From Flexilinea flocculi (GTDB taxonomy: Bacteria > Chloroflexota > Anaerolineae > Anaerolineales > Anaerolineaceae): a DNA stretch of 64,000 nucleotides. Positions 8,093 through 16,647 of the stretch are shown here, piece after piece. The notes below the pieces were generated by a model. The model did no database searches. It saw nothing but the letters and a program-made list of their open reading frames with translations, and was not told the origin of the DNA. Location: the NCBI RefSeq assembly GCF_001192795.1, contig NZ_DF968181.1:1664974-1728973 (forward strand), written 5' to 3'. Both the position numbers and the translations under genes were made by a program. Each line of letters starts with the position of its first letter. The first letter of the stretch is position 1.

Positions 8093-8105
8093 CTGTAAAA
8101 AGACA
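8093..8105. repeat. Right copy of the 13-bp target-site duplication
   Basis: Identical to 7451-7463. It follows the right terminal inverted repeat immediately. Confidence 0.75.
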
Positions 8106-8172
8106 AATTCAACGCAATCCCAAAAAAAAATATAAACGAATCAAACAGTAAAAAAGATCATAGATTGGGAAA

Positions 8173-8880
8173 TTATACGTCTCCAATATCTTTTAAAATT
8201 GAATAATATTTTTTCGAGCCAATAATAATGTGATCGAGCATCTTTATTTCTAATAAGGATCCTGCTTGCTGAACACTTTTCGTTACAACGATATCTGCGG
8301 AACTTGGTTTCGGATCACCACTCGGATGATTATGGACCATAATGATTGCTGCGGCATTTCGGATAATCGGTTTTTGAAATACTTCAGAGATTCGAACTGG
8401 CGAATTGTTTAGTGAACCTTTGTAGAGCCGGTCAGTCGCAATTAATCGATGCCGTGTATCCAGATTTAATATCCAAAGTTCTTCATGATTAAATGTGCTC
8501 ATCTCATAGTAAACGATATTATATACATCTTCTGCGGACTGTATCATCAGCTTGTCGTTTTCATCATGAATTACAGAAAATCTCCGGCCTAACTCCACCG
8601 CCGCACAAATTTGAGCTGCTTTTGCCAGCCCGATTCCTCGCAAATGACTTAATTCGTCCAGAGATACTTTTTTCAATCCATATAAACCTCCGATGGTTAA
8701 CAGCATGCGTTTTGCCTGATCAATTACATTTTCATTTTTCATACCAGTTCTGAGGAGAATGGCGATTAATTCGTAATTTGATAAAGCTTCCGCTCCATTT
8801 TTTTGCATTCGCTCTCTGGGTCTTTCATCCGATTCCATATCTGCGATGCGATGGATAAAATTATTCCCTTCTGAAATCAT
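8173..8880 (-). CDS. radC: RadC/YkfG-type JAB-domain protein
   Basis: This 235-residue RadC (DUF2466) protein has an N-terminal helix-hairpin-helix part (DERPRERMQKNGAEALSNYELIAILLRTG, ending LSHLRGIGLAKAAQICAAVELGRR) and a C-terminal MPN+/JAB domain. The metal motif is intact: HNHPSGDPKPSSAD with the preceding acidic strand. JAB domains coordinate zinc through His-x-His and Asp and are isopeptidase-like. The historical link of RadC to recombination repair has been withdrawn and the cellular function is uncertain. The ATG at 8880 follows GAGGAAATA; an upstream ATG would add 10 residues and overlap that ribosome site. Confidence 0.9.
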   Translation of the reverse strand: MISEGNNFIHRIADMESDERPRERMQKNGAEALSNYELIAILLRTGMKNENVIDQAKRMLLTIGGLYGLKKVSLDELSHLRGIGLAKAAQICAAVELGRRFSVIHDENDKLMIQSAEDVYNIVYYEMSTFNHEELWILNLDTRHRLIATDRLYKGSLNNSPVRISEVFQKPIIRNAAAIIMVHNHPSGDPKPSSADIVVTKSVQQAGSLLEIKMLDHIIIGSKKYYSILKDIGDV

Positions 8881-9207
8881 TATTTCCTCATTCCTATTCA
8901 ATCTGATCAATTCGAATATACTAATAATATATTAGCAATATTTATGTATTATTATTTTATATCATTAATAAATTATTTTTGAAATATATATTGTTCATTT
9001 TCTCTAAATATTAACGTTTTTCTAAAGTCAATCTTATGAAAACATTTTACGGATAGAAGTATGACTTGTTAATTTGTTTCATTTTGCAGAAAGCATACGC
9101 AAATATCAACAAATAACCTTTATGAATTTAGGATCGCAGTTTTTTTCGACCAGCAATGGTAATTCAACTGTTTTTCGTATATAATCCATAAATATGGAGA
9201 GAGAAAA
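8881..9207. other. AT-rich divergent intergenic region
   Basis: This gap separates divergently transcribed radC and the DUF1385 gene. It is very AT-rich with runs such as ATATTAGCAATATTTATG. A TATAAT at 9180-9185 may be the -10 of the DUF1385 promoter, but no -35 stands out. I see no ORF, RNA or repeat here. Confidence 0.5.
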
Positions 9208-10113
9208 ATGTCAGAAAAAAAATTACCCTCATATGGGGGACAAGCGTTAATTGAAGGTGTCTTGATGAGAGGCAGCAATCATGTCGTAGCATCCATGAGA
9301 GCTCCAGACGGTCATATCGAAGTGATTCATGAGGAATTAGGCGGAATTTATAAAAGCTGGATAAAGAAAGTTCCTGTCTTACGAGGACTTCTGGTCTTAT
9401 GGGATTCATTAGGTCTGGGAATGCGATTCTTAACAATGTCCGCAAACATTCAAACCGGTGAAGATGAAAAAATCGAAGGACCGCAAATGGTTTTAACGTT
9501 GCTGGCTTCCTTTGGTATTGCAATTCTATTTTTTTTCATAGCTCCAGCCTGGATTGCACAAATTATCGAAAACAAACTGAATTTGGCGCAATGGGTCAGT
9601 AACACATTTGAAGGATTGCTACGGTTGGCAGTTGTTGTTGCTTATATGGTTCTTGTTTCACGAATGGAAGAAATAAAGCGAGTCTTTCGATATCATGGCG
9701 CTGAACATAAAACCATTAACGCATTTGATCAGGGATTAGAAATTACAATCGAAAATGTCCGCGAACAATCACGTCTACATCCACGCTGCGGAACCGCTTT
9801 TATGGTTACGGTTGTCATAATTTCAATTGTCCTTTTTATTATAATCGGACCATTTACGAATACATTGGCAGCAAGATTAATCAGTCGAATTTTGTTAATC
9901 CCTGTCATTGCAGGTGTTTCCTATGAATATATTCAATGGAGTGCCCGTCATTTGAAAAATCCATTTGTAAAATTTCTTTATTATCCCAATTTGATGGTTC
10001 AAAAAATTACAACAGCAGATCCGGATGATTCAATGCTGGAATGTGCAATAAATTCTTTCAATATAATGATTGATTATGAAAACAGAAAGGAAGAGGATTT
10101 TGCCCTGAAATGA
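9208..10113 (+). CDS. DUF1385 family membrane protein (YqhQ-like)
   Basis: This 301-residue member of DUF1385 (Bacillus YqhQ) opens with the family signature YGGQALIEGVLMRG at about residues 8-21. VPVLRGLLVLWDSLGLG follows, then two central hydrophobic segments (about 100-120 and 140-155). A conserved block with FRYHGAEHKTINAFD and SRLHPRCGTAF is next, then two more membrane segments and the C-terminal GVSYEYIQWSARH. The His/Cys-rich block suggests metal or substrate binding, but the family has no firmly established biochemical role. Its stop overlaps the comEA start (ATGA), placing it first in a plus-strand operon. A GGAGAGAG ribosome site precedes the ATG. Confidence 0.88.
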   Translation: MSEKKLPSYGGQALIEGVLMRGSNHVVASMRAPDGHIEVIHEELGGIYKSWIKKVPVLRGLLVLWDSLGLGMRFLTMSANIQTGEDEKIEGPQMVLTLLASFGIAILFFFIAPAWIAQIIENKLNLAQWVSNTFEGLLRLAVVVAYMVLVSRMEEIKRVFRYHGAEHKTINAFDQGLEITIENVREQSRLHPRCGTAFMVTVVIISIVLFIIIGPFTNTLAARLISRILLIPVIAGVSYEYIQWSARHLKNPFVKFLYYPNLMVQKITTADPDDSMLECAINSFNIMIDYENRKEEDFALK

Positions 10114-10658
10114 ACAAGTGGTATCCAATTTTTATTGGAATAATCCTGGGTTTTCTTTTCAGCGGAATCATCCTGTTGATTTCTACTAAGCCTAAAGGAA
10201 AACCGATCATCATTAATAATAATACGACTCCCATCAGCATTCATTTTGAGGTTTATGGTGCAGTTAAAAAGCCAGGAGTCTATTCAGCAGCTTTGAGTAT
10301 ACGTGTTCAAGATGCTGTAGCTTTGGCAGGGGGATTAAAGGAAAATGCAGATCTCATTATGAGCAATCTTTCTGCCAAAGTATTTGATGGTGATCGGATT
10401 ATAATACCGACAAAAACAATTTATGAAGCAACAATCACTCCCCAATTGCCTAAGAATACGATAAACATGATTCATTTAAATTCTGCAACAATTCAAGATC
10501 TGATGACTCTTCCTGGTATCGGTGAAACGAAAGCAAAAGAAATCATTCGTTTTCGTGAAGTGAATGGCAGTTTTGATGAGATAGCAGATTTATTGAATAT
10601 TCCAGGCATCGGAGAAAAAACCATTGAGCAGTTTCTGGATAGAATAACGGTTGAATAG
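10110..10658 (+). CDS. ComEA-type helix-hairpin-helix DNA-binding protein
   Basis: This 182-residue protein has an N-terminal membrane anchor (about residues 5-25), a SLBB domain (IHFEVYGAVKKPGVYSAALS to DGDRIIIPT), and a C-terminal helix-hairpin-helix pair beginning INMIHLNSATIQDLMTLPGIG. That is the ComEA layout: a membrane-tethered double-stranded-DNA receptor for natural transformation. ComEC is not in the window, so competence itself is not demonstrated. The start codon overlaps the DUF1385 stop by 4 bp. Confidence 0.88.
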   Translation: MNKWYPIFIGIILGFLFSGIILLISTKPKGKPIIINNNTTPISIHFEVYGAVKKPGVYSAALSIRVQDAVALAGGLKENADLIMSNLSAKVFDGDRIIIPTKTIYEATITPQLPKNTINMIHLNSATIQDLMTLPGIGETKAKEIIRFREVNGSFDEIADLLNIPGIGEKTIEQFLDRITVE

Positions 10659-10671
10659 AGAAAGAGGTAAT

Positions 10672-11124
10672 ATGTCAATAAAAGCAGATTTGGAACAAGG
10701 ATTGAAAGATGCGATGAAATCTCATGATGAGGATCGAAAAAGGGTATTTCGTATGGCACTTTCATCCATAAAATTTATCGAAAAGAATGAAAACAAAGAG
10801 TTGGATGATCAAGAATTGACAGCCATTCTTCAGAAAGAAATTAAAATTCGAAATGAAACAATGCAGGAAGCTCTGAAAAGCGATCGCGAAGAAATGGTTT
10901 CTCTGTTGAAAAATGAGATAGTTATACTTGAAGGATTTCTTCCTAAGCAGCTTTCAGTGGATGATCTTCAGGAAATTGTCAAATCCGCAATATTGGAAGC
11001 ACAGGCAAAAAACGCAGCAGACATGGGAAAAGTTATGAAAATTGTCCTTCCAAAAGTAAAAGGAAGAGCGGCAAATGACGTTGTCAGTAAGCTTGTAAAG
11101 GATCTATTGGCAAGTAATGACTGA
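10672..11124 (+). CDS. GatB/YqeY domain-containing protein
   Basis: This 150-residue YqeY-type protein starts MSIKADLEQGLKDAMKSHDEDRKRVFRM and shows the diagnostic segments LQKEIKIRNETMQEALKSDR, EIVILEGFLPKQLS and DMGKVMKIVLPKVKGRA. The domain matches the C-terminal tRNA-binding tail of GatB, but stand-alone YqeY has no confirmed amidotransferase role. The ATG at 10672 is preceded by AAAGAGGT. A longer frame from 10651 overlaps the comEA stop and lacks a ribosome site. The end overlaps the start of the PgpH gene by 8 bp. Confidence 0.9.
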   Translation: MSIKADLEQGLKDAMKSHDEDRKRVFRMALSSIKFIEKNENKELDDQELTAILQKEIKIRNETMQEALKSDREEMVSLLKNEIVILEGFLPKQLSVDDLQEIVKSAILEAQAKNAADMGKVMKIVLPKVKGRAANDVVSKLVKDLLASND

Positions 11125-13282
11125 ATCTGATAGTTCCACTTCGATAAGTAATAACTTGAAAGAGAAAAGGCGATGGCGCAATTTAATTTATATTGTCAGC
11201 GTATTGTTGACTTTTGCATTATTAACCATTCAAATTTCAGTTAGAAAATCAAGTTACAGCTTAAAGATTGGTGATGTCACCACACAGGATATATTAGCTC
11301 CCAGGACTGTCACCTATATCAGCGAAATCTTGACCGAACAGGCTCGGAAGGACGCAGAAGATATTGTCGGGAAAGTATACTTACCTGCCGATCCAACAAT
11401 TTCACGAAATCAAAGTCAAAATCTGCGCAGTACGTTTCAATTTATTTCAACAGTTCGCGAAGATGAGTATGCATCTGAGCTGCAAAAGATTGAGGATATT
11501 AATAAGCTCGTTTATGTTCGACTTGATGAATCAACCATCAGGCAAATTTTGGATTTGAGCGAAACTGACTGGAATACTGTCCAAACAGAAAGCCAGCGCG
11601 TTCTTGAACAAGTTATGCAAAACTCAATTCGTGATACACAAGTCATTTCCAGAATTGAAAACATCCCCACTATGATCAATTATTATATCAATCCGCAGAT
11701 TGCAGATTTGATTAACGGTATCACACGAAAATTTGTAGTGCCCAACAGTCTCTATAGTGAGGAATTAACTGAAAAAAATAAACAGGAAGCCAGAGATTCA
11801 GTCCAAGCCAGAGAGCGAACTTACGTTACGAATCAGACGATTGTCTCCCGAGGACAGATTATTACACCCCTTATCTTCGAAGCACTTGACGAAATGGGAT
11901 TGGTTTACTCTGATAATAACCGTCAACGGATTACTGCAGCCGCTTGCCTGGTTTTCGGATTAGCATTATTTGCTCTGGTCTTCTTTCTCAATGACAGTTC
12001 TAAAGTGTTACGATTACGAGAGACACTATTACTGGCATTATTGTATTTGCTTTTTCTATTCTCTGCTCGTTTGATTATTCCAAATCGTGTCATACTGCCA
12101 TACATCTTTCCTATTCAGGCGCTCGGATTAACGATTGCATGTCTAAGCGGAAATCGTTTAGGGATCATCTTTTCAATTATTATCAGCATTCTGGCGCCAT
12201 ATGATTTTACTGATGCAATTTGCTATACGACATTCTATATCGTCTCGTCAATTACCGGTATTCTCGTTCTGCGAAAGGGACGCCAGATATCTTCTTTCTT
12301 TCTGGCAGGACTGAGCTCTGGATTCATCGGTATTCCCATTATTTTAGCGTACCAGTTTACGAATAAAGCTACAGACGCCATCGGATTATTAACTCTATCG
12401 GCTGCTTCGATATTAAGCGGATTGTTTTCAGTTGGTATAACGCTTTTTTCACAGTACCTATTTTCCAGGTTTATTGGATTAGCTACATCACTCCAATTAA
12501 TGGAAATCATTCGACCGGATTCACCACTTCTGCAGTATATATTGAGCACAGCGCCCGGAACTTATCAGCATTCGTTGATGGTAGCGAATTTATCTGAGCA
12601 AGCTGCTAAAGAAATTGGAGCTGATCCATTGCTTGTAAGAGCAGGCGCCATGTACCATGATGCAGGAAAAGCATTAAATCCATCCTTTTTCGTAGAAAAT
12701 CAGGTATCTGGAAATTTGAATTTACATGACGATATTTCGCCGAAAGAAAGTGCCGCTTCTATCATTCAACATGTTCCGGATGGTGTCAATCTGATAAAAA
12801 AATATCGTTTACCTGAAAGAATCATCGATTTTGTCGAACAGCATCATGGTACCAATGTTACACGTTATCAGTTAAACCAGGCTATGAATAGCACGGATTC
12901 TGATCAAACAAATATATCAGATTTTACATACCCCGGTCCTAGTCCTCAATCCAAAGAAACTGCTTTGGTCATGTTGGCGGATACTTGTGAAGCACGTGCA
13001 AGAGCTGATAAACCGAAAAATGATGAGGAAATAAAAGATTTGGTGAAAAGCGTTTTTGATTATTACAGTACCAGCGGACAATTGGATTATGCGCCTTTAA
13101 CACTGCAGGATCTGACAAAAATCAGAGAGTCTTTTATCAAAGTATTGAGGAACACATATCATCCTCGCGTTCGTTATCCGGATCAGCACACGAAATCCAA
13201 AAATGGATCACAAAAATTATCTATTAAGCAAAAAACAAATCCTGCACCAGAAGATGATTTTTTTGATTCTGTAGTTCAATAG
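11117..13282 (+). CDS. pgpH: 7TM-HD cyclic-di-AMP phosphodiesterase, PgpH/YqfF family
   Basis: This 721-residue protein follows the PgpH plan. One membrane helix is near the N-terminus (about 20-40), then an extracellular 7TMR-HDED domain of about 210 residues starting at ILAPRTVTYISEIL. A bundle of about seven membrane helices spans roughly 270-470, followed by a cytosolic HD domain with GTYQHSLMVANL, MYHDAGK (metal-binding His-Asp), IIQHVPDGV and FVEQHHGT. PgpH hydrolyses c-di-AMP in Gram-positive bacteria. No diadenylate cyclase is in the window, so the substrate is assigned by family. It overlaps yqeY by 8 bp and lies just upstream of ybeY, an order seen in many bacteria. Confidence 0.9.
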   Translation: MTESDSSTSISNNLKEKRRWRNLIYIVSVLLTFALLTIQISVRKSSYSLKIGDVTTQDILAPRTVTYISEILTEQARKDAEDIVGKVYLPADPTISRNQSQNLRSTFQFISTVREDEYASELQKIEDINKLVYVRLDESTIRQILDLSETDWNTVQTESQRVLEQVMQNSIRDTQVISRIENIPTMINYYINPQIADLINGITRKFVVPNSLYSEELTEKNKQEARDSVQARERTYVTNQTIVSRGQIITPLIFEALDEMGLVYSDNNRQRITAAACLVFGLALFALVFFLNDSSKVLRLRETLLLALLYLLFLFSARLIIPNRVILPYIFPIQALGLTIACLSGNRLGIIFSIIISILAPYDFTDAICYTTFYIVSSITGILVLRKGRQISSFFLAGLSSGFIGIPIILAYQFTNKATDAIGLLTLSAASILSGLFSVGITLFSQYLFSRFIGLATSLQLMEIIRPDSPLLQYILSTAPGTYQHSLMVANLSEQAAKEIGADPLLVRAGAMYHDAGKALNPSFFVENQVSGNLNLHDDISPKESAASIIQHVPDGVNLIKKYRLPERIIDFVEQHHGTNVTRYQLNQAMNSTDSDQTNISDFTYPGPSPQSKETALVMLADTCEARARADKPKNDEEIKDLVKSVFDYYSTSGQLDYAPLTLQDLTKIRESFIKVLRNTYHPRVRYPDQHTKSKNGSQKLSIKQKTNPAPEDDFFDSVVQ

Positions 13283-13304
13283 TATTATGATGGAGTATCA
13301 ACAC

Positions 13305-13775
13305 ATGGATATCGATAATCGTACAGATTTAATCGATTTCATCATTGACGAAAATCGATTGCATTCAATTTCCGAAAATATTCTTACGCATTATTTTGAT
13401 ACGATTCCTGAATTATCACTTTCTTTTATTACACCACGTGAAATCCAAGAATTAAATAAAACTTATCGAGGCTATGATGAGGTGACAGACGTTCTAACCT
13501 TCCCTTCCGATGGGGAGGTCGATCCCGAAACAGGGAAAGAATACCTTGGAGATATATTAATTTGTGTATCTCGTGCTTCTGAACAAGCGGCATCATCGAA
13601 TCATCCGCTTCAAAATGAAATTGAGCTACTACTCATTCATGGGCTGCTTCATCTCTTAGGGTATGATCATAGTGATGAGTCACAAAAAGAAGAAATGTGG
13701 GCGCTTCAAAACGAGTATTTAGACTTATTCAATATAAACCTTGGCAGAAAGCCGGGAGAGGATCTTGGTTATTAA
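13305..13775 (+). CDS. ybeY: Endoribonuclease YbeY (16S rRNA maturation)
   Basis: This 156-residue YbeY carries the zinc triad motif HGLLHLLGYDHSDE (HGxLHLxGYDH), TDVLTFPSDGE upstream, and GDILICVSRA. YbeY is a single-strand metallo-endoribonuclease involved in 16S rRNA 3'-end processing and 70S quality control. I take the ATG at 13305 because GATGGAG lies about 8 bp before it. An ATG at 13287, 18 bp earlier, has no ribosome site and would add six residues. It sits 22 bp after the PgpH gene and overlaps the next gene, in the common order pgpH-ybeY-dgkA. Confidence 0.93.
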   Translation: MDIDNRTDLIDFIIDENRLHSISENILTHYFDTIPELSLSFITPREIQELNKTYRGYDEVTDVLTFPSDGEVDPETGKEYLGDILICVSRASEQAASSNHPLQNEIELLLIHGLLHLLGYDHSDESQKEEMWALQNEYLDLFNINLGRKPGEDLGY

Positions 13776-14136
13776 TTCTCTAAAAACGATGTTCCTTTCT
13801 TTTCAACATGCCATTCAAGGAATTATTAACTGTTTTCTTCAGGAAAGAAATTTTAAAATTCACATAACAGTTTCCATAATTGTCTTTTTTTTCAATTTCT
13901 TTCTAAAAATCAGTATTCTCGAATGGTGTATCATTCTTCTTTGTATCGGATTTGTTCTCGCTGCTGAACTTTTTAATTCTGCAATTGAACGAACGATTGA
14001 TCTGAAGACGCTACACTATCACCCGCTGGCAAAATCCGGAAAAGATATGGCTGCAGGTGCAGTATTGATTTCAGCATTCATCAGCAGTTTAATCGGATTA
14101 TTAATTTATGTACCAAAGCTGCTCTTATTACTCTGA
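13765..14136 (+). CDS. dgkA: Diacylglycerol/undecaprenol kinase (DgkA family)
   Basis: This small integral membrane kinase (about 123 residues) has three membrane helices and the family hallmarks: SFQHAIQGIINCFLQERNFKIH, the catalytic AAELFNSAIERTID and KSGKDMAAGAV. In Gram-positive-like lineages the enzyme usually phosphorylates undecaprenol to regenerate the lipid carrier for cell-wall synthesis, rather than diacylglycerol. No ATG with a ribosome site is available at the expected place. The TTG at 13765 follows GGGAGAGG closely and overlaps the ybeY end by 11 bp; an ATG at 13789 or a TTG at 13741 are alternatives. Confidence 0.82.
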   Translation: MVINSLKTMFLSFQHAIQGIINCFLQERNFKIHITVSIIVFFFNFFLKISILEWCIILLCIGFVLAAELFNSAIERTIDLKTLHYHPLAKSGKDMAAGAVLISAFISSLIGLLIYVPKLLLLL

Positions 14137-14160
14137 GATTTTTCAGGCAATCTTTTATGA

Positions 14161-14204
14161 GATACCAGTCAAAATTTCAATGACTCGAAATTTTGACTGG
14201 TATC
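14161..14204. terminator. Perfect 18-bp hairpin after dgkA
   Basis: 14161-14178 (GATACCAGTCAAAATTTC) is an exact inverted repeat of 14187-14204 with an 8-nt loop. There is no T-run after it, so it may be a 3'-end stabiliser or a factor-dependent terminator at the end of the DUF1385-to-dgkA operon. Confidence 0.6.
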
Positions 14205-14286
14205 GCGAAGTAATTGACAATATTTCAGGATTTCGACTCCAAATTCAGCATAAAAAAAAATAATATGATAAAATCTTATCGTTTGT

Positions 14287-14332
14287 ATTGCCAACAGGCA
14301 ATCTTTCCATTCTCGGCATTTGTCCTGAGAAT
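14287..14332 (+). promoter_or_regulatory. Two-hairpin leader of rpsF
   Basis: The leader shows ATTGCC-aaca-GGCAAT (14287-14302) and ATTCTC...GAGAAT (14309-14332) just before the GGAAAGGAGG ribosome site. The rpsF leader is a known place for S6:S18 autoregulation in other bacteria. The match here is positional only; I did not identify the full S6:S18 motif. Confidence 0.35.
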
Positions 14333-14358
14333 AATCCCAAGGAAAGGAGGAAAAAGCA

Positions 14359-14646
14359 ATGCGTAAGTATGAAGTTCTCTTTATTGCTAATCCTGATATC
14401 GATGAAGATTCCCTAAACGGTGTTATCGAAAAAATCAGTGGTTGGATTCAAGCCAGCGGCGGCGTTGTAGAGAAAGTCGAAAACTGGGGTAAAAAACGTT
14501 TAACCTATCGAATCCAGAAGCAACGTGACGGACAATATGTATTGATTACCGCAAATATGGAACCGTCAGCAACAAAAGAATTATCTAATAACCTTCGATT
14601 CGTTGAAAGTATTATTCGTTCAATGATTACTTTGGTTGAGGAATAA
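14359..14646 (+). CDS. rpsF: 30S ribosomal protein S6
   Basis: This 95-residue S6 starts MRKYEVLFIANPDIDEDS and contains VEKVENWGKKRLTYRIQKQRDGQYV, followed by NLRFVESIIRSMITLVE. It is a component of the 30S platform, binding 16S rRNA together with S18. A strong ribosome site (GGAAAGGAGG) precedes the ATG. rpsR follows after about 40 bp; the ssb gene that normally lies between rpsF and rpsR is absent. Confidence 0.97.
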   Translation: MRKYEVLFIANPDIDEDSLNGVIEKISGWIQASGGVVEKVENWGKKRLTYRIQKQRDGQYVLITANMEPSATKELSNNLRFVESIIRSMITLVEE

Positions 14647-14685
14647 ATATTTGTTCCGTTTATTATTCGGAATCAGGAGTTTGAA

Positions 14686-14967
14686 ATGAGTGAAGAAATG
14701 AATAATGAGCAAGAACACAAAGGTCCGCGCAAATTTATAGCTCGACCCAAAGTATGTCAATTTTGCTCTGATAAAAACATAAAAATTGATTATAAAAATA
14801 CTGACTTGCTTCGTCGTTTTGTCACGGAGGAAGGCAGAATTCGGCCTCGCCGCCAAACTGGAACTTGCGCAAAACATCAGCGTGCAGTTGCAGTTGCAGT
14901 GAAACGCGCCCGATATATCGCATTATTACCATTCACATCTGAGCCATATCAGGATGTAATTCGGTAA
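14686..14967 (+). CDS. rpsR: 30S ribosomal protein S18
   Basis: This 93-residue S18 has the core [35 protein letters not shown] followed by [26 protein letters not shown]. Cysteines are retained at CxxC and at the later TGTC, so this is the zinc-binding (C+) form. It pairs with S6 on the 30S platform. A 20-residue charged N-terminal extension precedes the core. No rplI gene follows; a terminator closes the operon. Confidence 0.97.
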   Translation: MSEEMNNEQEHKGPRKFIARPKVCQFCSDKNIKIDYKNTDLLRRFVTEEGRIRPRRQTGTCAKHQRAVAVAVKRARYIALLPFTSEPYQDVIR

Positions 14968-14985
14968 TTTTCAAAATTATTGAAT

Positions 14986-15023
14986 AAAATAGGGCATAGA
15001 GAATCTCTCTGTGCCCTATTTTC
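14986..15023 (+). terminator. Terminator after rpsR
   Basis: AAAATAGGGCATAGAG pairs with CTCTGTGCCCTATTTT around a 4-5-nt loop, with one G-U pair and a T-rich end, directly before the next gene's ribosome site. Confidence 0.85.
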
Positions 15024-15037
15024 TAAGGAGAAAGATA

Positions 15038-16417
15038 ATGCCAACTACAGAAAACAATGAAAACTCACATCCACGCGCAATGAACAAAGCGAATAAAGCC
15101 AGACGTGAAAAAGAATTAAACCTCATGAAATGGCTTAAATTGGGTTCAATCATCCTCGGAATCTTAATTGTCTTGATTATCATACTCGGTGTTGTTTACG
15201 AATATGTATATAAACCAAACAAGACTTTAGCAAGAGTTGAAAACGAAAAGATTTCTGTTTCAGATTTTCAGGAAGCTGTCCGCTACCAAAGAACAAATCT
15301 GATCAATAATTACAATTATATGGCTCAAATTTATCAATCCTTTGGCATGCCAATGGATGAATCTACAAAGAGTTCCTATGAAACACAGCTTTCCCCTGAG
15401 TATTCCGGATTCATGGGAAATCAAATTATCAATTCGATGGTAAATCAGAAAATCTTGGACTTCGGCGCTAAAGAAGCCGGTTTTTCAGTATCTGAAGAAG
15501 AAATAAACCAACGATTAGAGTCTCTTTTTGGGTACTATCCGAATGGGACACCCACTGCAGAACCGACTGCAATTCCTTTAAAAAATACGCCAACAATTTC
15601 TGCAGCACAATTGGAATTATTAAAATATACTGCAACGCCTTTACCGACAGAACCGGTTTCAGATATTACATCATTGGAAGAAGTTGGTCCGAGTGAACCA
15701 ACAAAAATAGTTGAACCGACATCAACGGTTTCAGCTACAGAAGAGAATACTGAATCTTCTGAGACAGCTCCGACCGATGTATCTCAGACGCCAACAGAAG
15801 TGATGAGTCCAACACCAAGTCTGACACCAACTGTCTATACAGATGAAATGTATCAAAAAAATCTCAATAATCAGTTTGCGAATAATCCTTACTTCACAAA
15901 AGAATTCTTTACAAAACAGATTTACTATGAATTATTGCAGGATAAAGTCACTGCTGCATTAGCGAAAGATATTCCGGCTGAAGATGATATGGTCTGGGCA
16001 CGGCATATTCTCGTTAAAACAGTTGAAGAAGCACAAAACGTGATCGATCGTCTAAAAGCCGGAGAAGACTGGTCAGCATTAGCTGCAGAATTGTCTCAGG
16101 ATACTTCCAACAAAGATAATGGCGGTGATCTGGGTTGGTTTATGCATGGCGAAATGACTGAAGAATTTGAAAAAGCGGCTTTTGATCAGGAGATCGGTAC
16201 TTTCAGCCAGACTCCAGTTGAAACTTCTTATGGCTTTCACATCATTCAAATCATTGGACATGAGGTTAGACCCCTCACCAGTAAAAATCAGAAGGATGCG
16301 ATTTCGAATGCTTACAACAAATGGCTTTCCGCGGCAAAAGAAAAACTGAATGTAAAGATTGGAAATGATTGGATGGATTACGTCCCAACCGATCCGGAAT
16401 TCAGCCCGATTTTATAG
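15038..16417 (+). CDS. Membrane-anchored PpiC-type peptidylprolyl isomerase (PrsA/SurA-like foldase)
   Basis: This 459-residue protein has a lysine-rich N-terminus, one membrane helix at about 37-60, and then a SurA_N-like chaperone region (ENEKISVSDFQEAVRYQ). A Pro/Thr/Ser-rich linker of about 100 residues holds repeats such as PTAEPTAIP and PTPSLTPT. Then come a second helical part and a PpiC rotamase domain (WARHILVKTVEEAQNVIDRL, NGGDLGWFMHGEMTEEFE, SYGFHIIQIIG). It should help fold exported proteins at the outer face of the membrane. The ATG at 15038 follows AAGGAGAAAG; a frame opening at 15011 would start inside the preceding terminator hairpin. Confidence 0.88.
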   Translation: MPTTENNENSHPRAMNKANKARREKELNLMKWLKLGSIILGILIVLIIILGVVYEYVYKPNKTLARVENEKISVSDFQEAVRYQRTNLINNYNYMAQIYQSFGMPMDESTKSSYETQLSPEYSGFMGNQIINSMVNQKILDFGAKEAGFSVSEEEINQRLESLFGYYPNGTPTAEPTAIPLKNTPTISAAQLELLKYTATPLPTEPVSDITSLEEVGPSEPTKIVEPTSTVSATEENTESSETAPTDVSQTPTEVMSPTPSLTPTVYTDEMYQKNLNNQFANNPYFTKEFFTKQIYYELLQDKVTAALAKDIPAEDDMVWARHILVKTVEEAQNVIDRLKAGEDWSALAAELSQDTSNKDNGGDLGWFMHGEMTEEFEKAAFDQEIGTFSQTPVETSYGFHIIQIIGHEVRPLTSKNQKDAISNAYNKWLSAAKEKLNVKIGNDWMDYVPTDPEFSPIL

Positions 16418-16455
16418 CTTTCTATAAAATTCATCATATCCCAAGAAATATATTC

Positions 16456-16491
16456 ACAGAGGGCTTCATTAGAAACCCTCTGTTTTTTTTT
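16456..16491 (+). terminator. Terminator after the PpiC-type isomerase
   Basis: ACAGAGGG pairs with CCCTCTGT (16456-16463 with 16476-16483) and is followed by nine or more T. It lies in the gap between convergent genes. Confidence 0.9.
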
Positions 16492-16647
16492 ATAATCTAT
16501 ATTGAATTCGGTTATGGACGTCGAATTGTCAGATATTATTTTGTGCCCCTAATTTGGAAAAGCTTTTAATTTTATAAGATAACTTTTTGTTGTATTTGTT
16601 ATTGTGCAAAACTCTAATCCCAAATTACAACTTATGAATCTTTCTTA

